NCBI GenBank assembly: GCA_036346255.1
Contig: CM070628.1
Coordinates: 5,347,840 to 5,411,839, forward strand
Length of the DNA: 64,000 bases
Direction: 5' to 3'
Source: Ampelocalamus luodianensis
Taxonomy: Eukaryota; Streptophyta; Magnoliopsida; Poales; Poaceae
The notes beneath the pieces were generated by a model that had not been told where the DNA came from, ran no database searches, and worked only from the letters and a program-made list of their open reading frames with translations. How positions within the stretch are numbered: the stretch's first letter is position 1; every line of letters begins with the position of its first letter. A program made the position numbers and the translations under genes. Of the stretch, positions 45,240 through 54,432 are shown in pieces.

Positions 45240-46310
45240 GGGATCTCATGGAGTGTTGATGAGATGCATATCTCAATCGGATGGCATTAAATTGCTAACC
45301 GAAATTTATGAAGGAGTCTGTGGAGCTCATCATTCCTACAGAACACTGGTCGGTAAAGCCTTTAGTATAGGATACTACTGGCCAACTGCCCTTCATGATG
45401 TAAAAGAGCTCGTGGACGGCGCGCATAATGTCGGGCCATAGCCGACAAGTACATCAGTCATCCCAAGCTTTGCAAACAATTCCTCTTTCTTGGCCTTTTG
45501 CAACCTGGGGACTAGACATTTTGGGACCTTTTCTAAGAGCACCCAGGGGCTTCGAATTCCTTTTTGTCATGATTGACACATTTACTAAATGGATTGAAGC
45601 CGAGCCAGTTGTGAAAATTACAACTGATGCCGCAAAGAAGTTTCTCACAAAAAACGTGATCACACGATTTGGTGTTCCCAGTCATATAATCACGGATAAT
45701 GGTACTTAGTTTTCAAGCAGTAATTTTCAGGAATTTTGTGATAATCTGGGTATCAAGATACATTACGCTTCTGTCGCTCATCCACAGAGCAATGGAGCAG
45801 TTGAGCGAGCCAATGGTATCACAATGCAAGGAATCAAACGACGAGTTTTCGACTAGTTAATCACACGGTCAGGAGCTTGGGTTCAAGAACTTCCTTCTGT
45901 ATTATGGGCCGTTCGTACAACAACTAGTCATGCGACCGGAGAAACACCATTCTTTTTAGTTTACGAGGCCGAAGCTATGCTTCCTCCAGAACTGAAAATT
46001 GGTTCTGCTCGAACTGATTGCTTTTCTGAAAGTGATCAGTCTGAACGATGACTTGATAACATCAATTTCCTTGAAGAAAGGCGAAATCAAGCTTTGATAC
46101 GATCAACAATATACCAACAAGCCGCGCGTCAGATCAGATTACGTAAGGTGCAACCTCGCACTTAGTCAGAGGTGATCCGTTCTTAAAAATCCAGAACCAA
46201 GCAAATCGCAACAAACTTTCACCTAAATGGGAAGGTCCATACACTGTGGTCGAAGTAACCCGACCAGGATCGGTACGATTAGCTATGTCGGATGGGCAAA
46301 TTTTGTCTAA
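45240..46310 (+). pseudogene. Gypsy E integrase (interrupted by TAG codons)
   Basis: Zinc-domain remnants (GVCGAHHSYRTLVGKAF) precede a DDE core with WGLDILGPF intact, ITRFGVPSHIITDNGT, then TAG at 45707-45709 where Gypsy D encodes Gln. A second TAG (45854-45856) also replaces a Gln codon (VFD*L). The Glu region is NGAVERANG. The C-terminal part LSPKWEGPYTVVEVTRPGSV is readable. The first two catalytic Asp are kept, unlike in D. Confidence 0.88.
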
Positions 46311-47327
46311 TTCTTGGAGTATTGATCAATCACAGTAAGTTTTTGTATAATTCCCTGTAATTATTTTATTTCATATTTCAATAAAGATGCATTTTCCTTT
46401 TTTCTAAGCTATACTTGTTTATAATTATTATTCATTGATCTTAGTCATATGCCTTTATTGTTAATGGTTGGTCGGAGAAGATACTCATTCTCTCCAATAT
46501 TCCTTACAAGGAAACCTCCAATTCTCATCAGTATTGGCTTAAAGTCGAATACCATATGGCCTTAGCCGTGATCATTGCTTCAATGATATACACGCACGAC
46601 CACTCACTCTTTCTTAAGAGTCATTCGAGTATATGGAGTACAACTCAGACAATATATATGGTTGACCCTACCTCACAAAAACAAAGATTAATACTCTATT
46701 TCAAGCATTCTGTTCAACTTAAAGTTTGGCTACTGGTCGGGACACGGAAAACCTCCTAGTCGAAGTCTCTCCTCTCTGCATGTGGTCTTGCCCACTGGAA
46801 GGAGCTTCCTAGCGACGGACCTTTTCCTACGATCCTCGCTACCAGTCGGACTAGAGCACGAGCACGTTTCACGAAATATTTTATAAATCTTTCAATTCTT
46901 GGGGTTCATTACGACCAGATTTGAATAGTTTGTACGAACAAGCATAGTATTCATTTTCTTTTTTACATATGTTCTTCATACATGTCTCCTTATCATCAAA
47001 GTCAGTTTTGTTCTATCTTCAGACTATGTATGGTATTTCACATTTCCGATAATGGATACGATCAAGACTAGTCGAAATCATCAGTTGATTCTGACCACAT
47101 GATTTCCTAGTATTCACTTGGTCGTTGTTATAAATATTATCAGCATTTTTACCATAGTCTTTACTCGTTTTCTTAGTCTACTACTTCTTTAGTAAAGTTT
47201 TTCTACTAAAACTAGCAGTCGGGGGCTAGGATATATAAGAGTACTTAATGACATTGATAAGACAAAACAAGAACTTCATTGATGATAAAAGGTAAGTTTT
47301 ATTTACATAGTCTAATATTATATCCAT
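46311..47327 (+). other. 3' non-coding region of Gypsy E
   Basis: AT-rich spacer between integrase and the antisense gene. Holds one copy of the block repeated three times in D (about 46755-46830) and the purine motif GCAGTCGGGGGCTAGGA (47214-47230). No supported ORF. Confidence 0.7.
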
Positions 47328-50222
47328 CTACTTATTGGAACTACCAGACTGGTCGCTATGCGATGGAGATCCGACCTCCATTTCCTCTGCAAATTTCTCT
47401 CCGAGAGTCTTTACCTCCTCGAGAAGTCTTGTTGCTTCATCTTCAGAGCAGTCGAAGTCCTCTTCAACAGCTTTAAGATTAATAAAGGGGTCGGAAGCCT
47501 TCAATTTTGCTAAGGCAACACTCACCTCGTTTGCAATAGCTTCCTTCATTGTTTGGGTATGGTTTTCCCTTATAGTTTTGAGCAGGCTTTCGAGATCTTC
47601 CAGAAGTTGGCCAAGATAGTACATTTTCTCGGTTGAATCTCCTAAGACAGGCAAGCTTGATCCTGATCCCATATCAAAGATCATCTTGTTAAAGGCCAAG
47701 ATTTTTTCATCAATGCTATATACAAGGGCTGCCTTTTGGCCACGCTCAAACTCGAGAGTCTTTTCTACTCGTTCAAGTGCTTCGGTTTTTTCTGCACGAA
47801 TGGATAAAAAAGAAGTTAACATACTCTTTGATTAGAATCGGAGAATACTGGTTAAATCTACGACCGGTTACCTTTGATTTTTAGCTCGCAAGATTCAAAA
47901 AACTTCTTTCTGCCTGGTCATCGCATGCTCAATTGACCGATCTTTATTTTGATTTTCTTTCTTGAGTTTTATTATCATGGCTTCTTTAGCCACAACCTCT
48001 TCTTTAATTTTTTCTAAATCTGCCAAACATGATAGAGAGAATTTAATTATGGAAGAGGATAAGATAATGAAACACAAGAGGATAAAGAGAAAAGTTCTTA
48101 CTTTTCAATTCGGAGTGCTTTTGCTCCAGATTTTGTATTCACTGGGTCAGTCCTCTGACCATAGCATAATTCTCGACCAGGTGCTACAAAAACACATACT
48201 TTGTAAGTTTTCAAAGAAACTTCAAAAGATTGATACGGTCGAAGAATACTAACCTTAATTGCTACATCAATATAATCGGCAAAAATCATATCTGGACCCA
48301 TCTGAACTTGACGGTCCGATATCTTCCCCCAGGCCTCGTCAAGTTCCTTATCCTCGATAAATCAGGGGGAAAAGGGAACTTGTTAGCCTGAGGAGTATTT
48401 TCGGTAGGAGGTGGAACCTTTTGGGAATCTCTGGGGATGGCTACCTCCTGAGATGGCGTCAGGATCACTAAAGGATCCTGAGCAGTCTTTGGAACTGGAA
48501 CCTGCTTGGGGGCTTCTGCAGCCACGTTGTCCACTCCAGTCTTTTCCGAAGGGACATTTTGCTCTGCAGCCTCCACGACCACCTCTTCCCCAGGAACTTT
48601 ATCCTGAGGAGTGTTCTAGTCGGAAACGACCGGAATACCGAGGATCTATAGAAAAAAGAGGTACGGAAGATCAGGGTCTCAATACTCAAAAAATATCCAA
48701 GGTATGTACAAATACGATCTCTTCATTTAAACATACCTTGTCGATTTTTTGAGTTTAACCTTGTAACGCATCGAACTAAAATCCGTTGCACTGGCCTTCC
48801 TCTTCTTTTCAATTGATTTCACCGGTTTTGAACCGATAGGGGTAATTACATCCTGCACATCCACTGATCGGAAATCGTATAATATCCGCGACCGGCTGGT
48901 CGAGGTAAGATCCACGACTCTGGATCGGTGGGTGTAGACTCGCCGACTTCCAAAGAAGCAAACTTCATCACATCGGAGGGTCCTCAAAGAACCTTTGCCG
49001 AGGATACGACGACCGTCTAAATACATCATCAAAGATAATTAGGCGATGAAAAATTATTTGTCCGAATATTATTTATGTTCGGTTACCTACCTCTGGAAGG
49101 CTGATACCTGTATGGTCGTAGGGGTGGTCAGATCATCAATTGGCTCACATCTTTCAGTAGCCTTATTGATCTTCAACCCGACCGACTATACATCAAAGAG
49201 GATTTATGGTATACTGATAAAAAATAATATGAACGACAAAACAAAAGAAAATGTATCACGGTTAATAATCTCACCTTAAGTCTCTCAATCCTTTCTTCGG
49301 CAGAAACAACTGCCAGGATCCGAGGAAAACTAGCCTTATCGCCAGGCTCTCCAGCGCAGATCATTTTGATCTGGCTTCTAATCTCATCAGAAGATAGAGC
49401 TGTAAGGACAAAAGAGAGAAGACTTAAGAATACAGAAGTAATTAACTGATATAGGCAAACTGGTCGGAAATCCTCATGGCTTACCCTCTTTTGAATCTCC
49501 GTCGATCATCACGACCAATATACCGTGAGCATCCGTATGCACAAAGCTTCAAAGGACTAACCCGGCGCATGGTAAAATCCTTCACTACATGCCAACATGT
49601 TAGACCCTTGACACTAAGAAGCTTGATAGCTTCGGCCCATCTCTTTACCTTTCCCTCCTTCTCGGTGGAGGAGCGCCATCTTGGATTCTCGACCGCCTTC
49701 TTACCAAAATAGTAAAGGCTGTCTTCCTTCGTGACCGTCATGTAAAACCAGCTCTTCTTCCACGATGACCACGAAGATTTCGAGTACATGGAGATGTACT
49801 TATCAGCTTTTCTGTCATGGAGGCGCAAAGTGCACTCTCCAGCGCCCCGATTGTTTTTCCTGCACTTCGCCATTCGTAGTAATATACCGAACAGATCCAG
49901 ATCCATGGGATCCTGTGCACGCTTCACAGAGGTAGACGAAGATGCTGAGATTGGCGATTGCATTTGGAGCAAGATTCACCAATTCAACTCCATAATACTC
50001 CAGAACTTTAGGAAGGAAGGAATGAATTGGTAGCCTGAATCCGCATTCGACATATGCAAGAAAAACCAGGATTTCTCCATCTTCGCTGCTCGGAGAATGC
50101 TCTCCAGTCGATGATCTCCAAGAGATCAAACTCTTGCTGGGAAGCATCCCGATCTTCTCCAAGCTCTCTAACTTCTTCTCGCTTAAATCGGAGATCGACT
50201 AGTTAGTGATTTGGTCCGACAT
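47328..50222 (-). pseudogene. Antisense multi-exon gene of Gypsy E
   Basis: ATG at 50222 opens MSDQITN, then TAG, then an open frame to 49815 (SEKKLESLEKIGMLPSK, CGFRLPIHSFLPKVLEYYGV, NLAPNAIANLSIFVYLCEA). This recalls the 'putative gypsy type transposon' domain. Downstream pieces read SAEERIERLK (about 49290-49330), an acidic Pro-rich exon (48286-48582) and a coiled-coil C-terminus (47791-47328). Clear introns on minus are 48101-48020 and 47871-47792; another lies near 48253-48186. Collinear with the antisense gene of D. Function unknown. Confidence 0.75.
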
Positions 50223-50310
50223 GGTCGGGTTTTCTTTTTTGAGTGAAGAAAGGGAAGGAGGTCGGAGGAAGTTTTTTACTCGGAGATGAAGAAGGAAAGT
50301 GTGAAGTAGA

Positions 50311-50342
50311 AAAACCCTAAGTCTACAAAGGGGTTTTAAAAG
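50311..50342 (-). promoter_or_regulatory. Candidate promoter of the antisense gene in Gypsy E
   Basis: On minus, CTTTTAAAAC (50333-50342) is a TATA-like element followed by CTTAGGGTTTT (50311-50321), a telo-box-type motif, about 90-110 bp before the ATG at 50222. The pair is conserved with D. Confidence 0.5.
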
Positions 50343-50530
50343 CTTCAGGATTTCTAACCGCAATCAGGAGTTACCAAAAAAGTCCAACGAACACACAAAC
50401 TCTTCGGTTCTCAAGGCATGTTCTCAACTTTAAAATGAATATAAACCGCTTCTAATGTCGTTTCATTTAATAAGCGTCACCGATATGACTTCATCGGAAG
50501 AAATGTGTTCACATGACCTGTTCATTTAAA

Positions 50531-50544
50531 GTTCGGGGGCTAGC
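50531..50544 (+). promoter_or_regulatory. Polypurine tract of Gypsy E
   Basis: GTTCGGGGGCTAGC directly precedes the 3' LTR at 50545. Confidence 0.8.
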
Positions 50545-51189
50545 TGACGAGGATTAAAACCTCTATGTATTATTTTAAATACATAAAAGACCATATGTCT
50601 TCATGGTTGTAACCCCTGAGGTACACGACCTTACTGGTCGTAGGAATTCCAAAGGTTACACAATGGGTACCCTGGTCGGACAGAGGCCTGTGCCAAGCCT
50701 CCAACCAAGAGAACTGCTCGTAAAAGGTATGAACTGATATCTGGAACTGACTCTAGGAATATTCTTTACCGTGTGAAGAATGGGACACGTGCATATTCCA
50801 TGCCACACGACGTTTACACGGATAAACAACTACCATGTGGTTGCTTATCTCACAAAGCATACAACCGCCGAACGGTTGATTCTCCATCAACCGTCATATG
50901 GCTCCGACCAGTCACAATGCTTCATATCAGGCGTCTTCTCTAGAAGTAACTGCCACCTCTTCAAGGGTTATTTAAAGAAGGAAGATGGAACGCCAGGGAA
51001 GGCATCGAAGAAAAGATAGAAGGAGGCATAGACTAGTACTTTGAGAGTAGTTTGTCATTCTGTCAAGAGACACCCCCTGTAAATCTCAGTTCATATTAAT
51101 AAGAAAGCAGTCCTATTGTTACTCCAGATTTCCCACGTCACTTTCTCCTTTTTCTATTTATCGTAAGATCGGCGACTTGATCGTCGACA
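50545..51189 (+). repeat. 3' LTR of Gypsy E (645 bp)
   Basis: TGACGAGGATTAAAA to GTCGACA, matching the 5' LTR. Followed by GGAAT, the near-copy of the left flank GGAGT. Confidence 0.95.
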
Positions 51190-51194
51190 GGAAT

Positions 51195-51373
51195 CTTGCC
51201 GCTGCTTTCTTGGGACTCAGAGGGATCCCAACGTCATTGACCTTCGTCATGGTCAGTCGGCCCGTAGGCATTTTCGATATTCCTCTACCATCTCGTTGAT
51301 ATACCACTTTCCTCGGAGATCCAGACGCATTCGGCGACATCGATGACGGCGGCGAAGACGGTGCGGACCCCAT
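51195..51373 (-). pseudogene. CACTA second gene, 5' part
   Basis: The minus frame starting at 51373 reads MGSAPSSPPSSMSPNASGSP and ISKMPTGRLTMTKVNDVGIP, typical of the region before the Ptta domain. It runs into the Gypsy E LTR at 51189, and the gene resumes at 39411. Confidence 0.6.
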
Positions 51374-51934
51374 CTCGCTTACTTGCTATCTATATAAGTT
51401 ACGTACGCAATGAACTAAAATTTCAGAATTCAAAACACTAAGAGTTTAAATAAAATGGAATGCAAGTTGATGTCCACTAGGTATTTTCGACGATAATTTC
51501 CCTTGGAAACATATTTTATACAGAAAAATAGAAGTTACCCAATCAATGAACTAAAATTGCCTTGTAAACATATTAACTATAAAAACAAATAGAAGTTGCC
51601 CATTGAACTTAAATATAGAATATGTAGTAAAGAAATTTGAGTGAATTTAAAGTTGCTCCCTGTATAGAGTTGGAAAAGTATTTAAACTCGCTTCTCAAAA
51701 CTATAGATTATAGTCTTCACTAAAAGTATTTGATAATATCAATTTAAGCCTTGAGCACTAAAACAATTTTACTAATCACCAAGAGGATTCCATAGCTTTA
51801 GTAAATACTCAAAAGAATTCTAGCAGGATCATATGACAAGAAAGCCTTAATCCACCAACATATAAATGACCAAATCAACATATGCAAATGTAAATCCTCC
51901 ATGGCATTTAAGTCAATGAAAAGCTAAATATATA

Positions 51935-51936
<2 letters not shown>

Positions 51937-51988
<52 letters not shown>
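51937..51988. repeat. (AT)n microsatellite
   Basis: About 26 AT repeats, uninterrupted. Confidence 0.95.
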
Positions 51989-51991
<3 letters not shown>

Positions 51992-52792
51992 AGATATCAT
52001 GATAAAGCTCAAATATTGATGAAATTGAGTGCTCTCAGAAGCTAGTTGCAAAAGAATTAACCTTTGCGATCTCAAAGACATCACCAAAAACTCTTCACTA
52101 CCAAATATGACAACTATAAAATGATCTTGAGTTCAGATTAAAGCTTTACTAATATATCAATTTTATCTCAAACAACAGATTAATCTTTCAATAACAGAGA
52201 ATCATTTGACCATCGAGAGTATGAAATCACAAAGCAAAGACAATCGATCGATATGAAATCAAAACAACTGATCAGATGCTCACAAGATAACTCACAATAA
52301 TTTCAGCTTTAATCCTATCAGACAAACTAAATTTAACAGTGATAACAAAACAAAGAGGATCAACAAGTCCACGATCAGAAATGATCAGCCTTGTTTCAAC
52401 CAAAACTTAGCAATAGAGAGAGATTAACAACTACTTAACAAAACTGACAGAAGAAAGCAAAATAACTTAGCTCAAGTCTGTTTACAGTTATCTATTCAAC
52501 TTCAGATCTTGACAATCATCACATAGCAGAATTAAGCCCACACAAATCACTTTGCTATAACTCACAGAGACAACTCACAGAGTGATGGCGAAGCCAACAA
52601 GAAGAACCAGCGTGGAGGAGGTCGAGCGACGTCAGGAGGAGGCCGAGTGGCGTCGGGGAGGAGGCCGAGCAGCGTCGGGGAGGAGGAGGCCGAGCGAGAG
52701 CAAGGGCTAAGGGCACTGGGGAGGTGAACGGGCAAGAGCAAGGGCGAGTGACAGTAAGGGCGCAAACCCTAGCGGTTCGCCTCCTTATAGAG

Positions 52793-52895
52793 GGATATCA
52801 TAAACAGTTCTATTATGGAATTGTCTGTAATAAGTAATCACAGACAGTTCCATAATATAACCGTCTGTGATATGCCACTATATGATAGTTCATTC
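52793..52895. repeat. CACTA subterminal-type inverted motifs
   Basis: TCACAGACAGTTCCATAATA and ATAACCGTCTGTGATA form an inverted pair with degenerate neighbours (AACAGTTCTATTATGGAATT). Similar ACAGACGGTT motifs are known near the ends of grass CACTA elements. Here they lie between the two CACTA genes. Confidence 0.5.
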
Positions 52896-53112
52896 AGAGA
52901 TATGTGCAGCAAGTATTAGGCATATAAGAGCAAGGAGACATTAAGTCATACAAGAGCACATTCAGATAAATCCATAATTTGGTATATTAGGACATGAAGT
53001 CCACATTGCCAAGAAAATTAGAGATGACAGGTCCATATATAACACATTAACACATGACAATTCCACATTCACATGTTTCATGTTATGGAATAAATTACAA
53101 TGGAATAAATTC

Positions 53113-54432
53113 TTATTTAAAATATAGCCTTTCATGATGATCTACGCGCATATAGCTAGCTTCCTCACTGGGTTCTTTCTCGAGCCTAATGCCATCTCCG
53201 AAAGGAGGCAACTCGTCAAATTGATTGTACTCTTTCTCATCCACGACATTCTCAACTTCGACAATTATTTTTTTTCTATGAAGAACTACGTGGCAGTTCT
53301 TATTTGCTGGGTCTGTTACATAAAAAACTTGAACAACTTGTTTAGCGAGTACGAATGGTTCATCCTTATATCCGATACGTTTAAGGTCCACAGTAGTGAC
53401 GTCGTACTTGTCGACCTTCATACCCTGTGAAAGTTTAACCCAAGGACATCGAAACAGGGGGATCTTGAAAAGTATGTAGTCGAGCTCCCAAATCTCCTCT
53501 ACGAACCCATAGTAGGAGTTCAACCCACGTGGCCCGGCGGTATTGAACTGCTTGTGAAACGCATCTATACGGATACCGCTGTTCTGGACTGTGCTCTTCC
53601 TATCCTGGGCTGTCTTATAAAATGTGTACCCATTTATGTCGTATCCTTGCCATGTCACAATTGTAAATTTTGGCCCTTTTGCCAACCATAGCAGTGTATC
53701 ATCACTTGATGACCTCCTAATGAATCGCACCTTTAACCATTTTTGAACCGATGGTTGCGCTCTCTCGTTATCCAAACCTCTGACCAGTCTGGATTCTATT
53801 GGCGTATCATGTCTTTGTGCTCGTCGATGTATGGGGACACTTGGATCATGTGTTGCAAGACCGTGAAATGGGCTTGAGCATACGTATCCAGATTGGGAGT
53901 GATTGATTTCCTTCCGATGGTCCTGATACCCTCTAGTCTCCCCTTATGACGAGATAGAGGCACACCTACCGGTTCCACCTAAGTTATGTAGTCAACGCAG
54001 AACTCAATGACCTCTTCGGTTGCATAACCTTCGATGATGCTGCCTTTCGATCGAGATTGATTTCGTACGTAGGACTTGAGAATTCCCATGTACCTCTCGA
54101 ACGGGTACATATGACGTAGGAACATAGGGCCGCATATCTTTATCTCTTTCACAAGGTAAACAATGAGATGGACCATAATATCAAAAAATGACGGAGGGAA
54201 ATACATCTCAAGATAACATAGAGTTGTCACCACCTCGGCCTGCAGAGCATCTAGTCCTTCGGAATCGATGACCTTCTGAGCAATTGAGTTAAAGAAATAA
54301 CACAGCCTCAAGATTGCCGCTCGGACCTTGTTCGACAAGATACTCCTAATTGCAACAGAAGCATTTGTGTCATCAAGACATGGCAATCATGAGACTTCAT
54401 ACCATTAACTTCAAATCTTCCATAGAAATAAG
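53113..54432 (-). pseudogene. CACTA TNP2-type transposase, C-terminal part
   Basis: Upstream on minus: DUF4218-type domain (54386-53979), FYGRFEVNGMKSHDCHVLM in one frame, then LEMYFPPSFFDIMVHLIVYL and MYPFERYMGILKSYVRN. TAG at 53976-53978 (CVDYIT*VEP) interrupts it. DUF4216-type domain (53775-53113): FTIVTWQGYDINGYTFYKTA, IWELDYILFKIPLFRCPWVK and EPFVLAKQVVQVFYVTDP. The catalytic N-terminal part lies beyond Gypsy F, outside the window. Confidence 0.88.

Larger units (their letters stand above)
39417..51189 (+). mobile_element. Gypsy retrotransposon E (Tat lineage), complete
   Basis: 11,773 bp between LTRs 39417-40044 and 50545-51189, flanked by near-identical 5-bp direct repeats GGAGT (39412-39416) and GGAAT (51190-51194). 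Contains a primer site, gag, protease, RT, two RNase H regions, integrase, an antisense gene and a polypurine tract. It interrupts the second gene of the CACTA element. Coding regions carry stops and frameshifts, and the RT lacks a catalytic Asp. Confidence 0.93.
51374..53112 (-). other. CACTA intergenic region
   Basis: AT-rich, no supported gene. Contains an (AT)n run at about 51937-51988 and inverted short motifs at 52793-52895. The small GC-rich part at 52570-52790 yields short ORFs (for example 52562-52765 minus) without recognisable content. Confidence 0.6.
38571..54432 (-). mobile_element. CACTA (En/Spm) DNA transposon, interrupted by Gypsy E and F
   Basis: Minus-strand remnants of a CACTA element: TNP2-type transposase C-terminus (53113-54432) followed by a Ptta/En/Spm-type second gene (51373 down to 51195, resuming at 39411 down to about 38571 after Gypsy E is removed). 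Neither CACTA terminal repeat is visible; the left end is hidden by Gypsy D and the right end by Gypsy F. The gene order fits autonomous grass CACTA elements. Confidence 0.8.
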
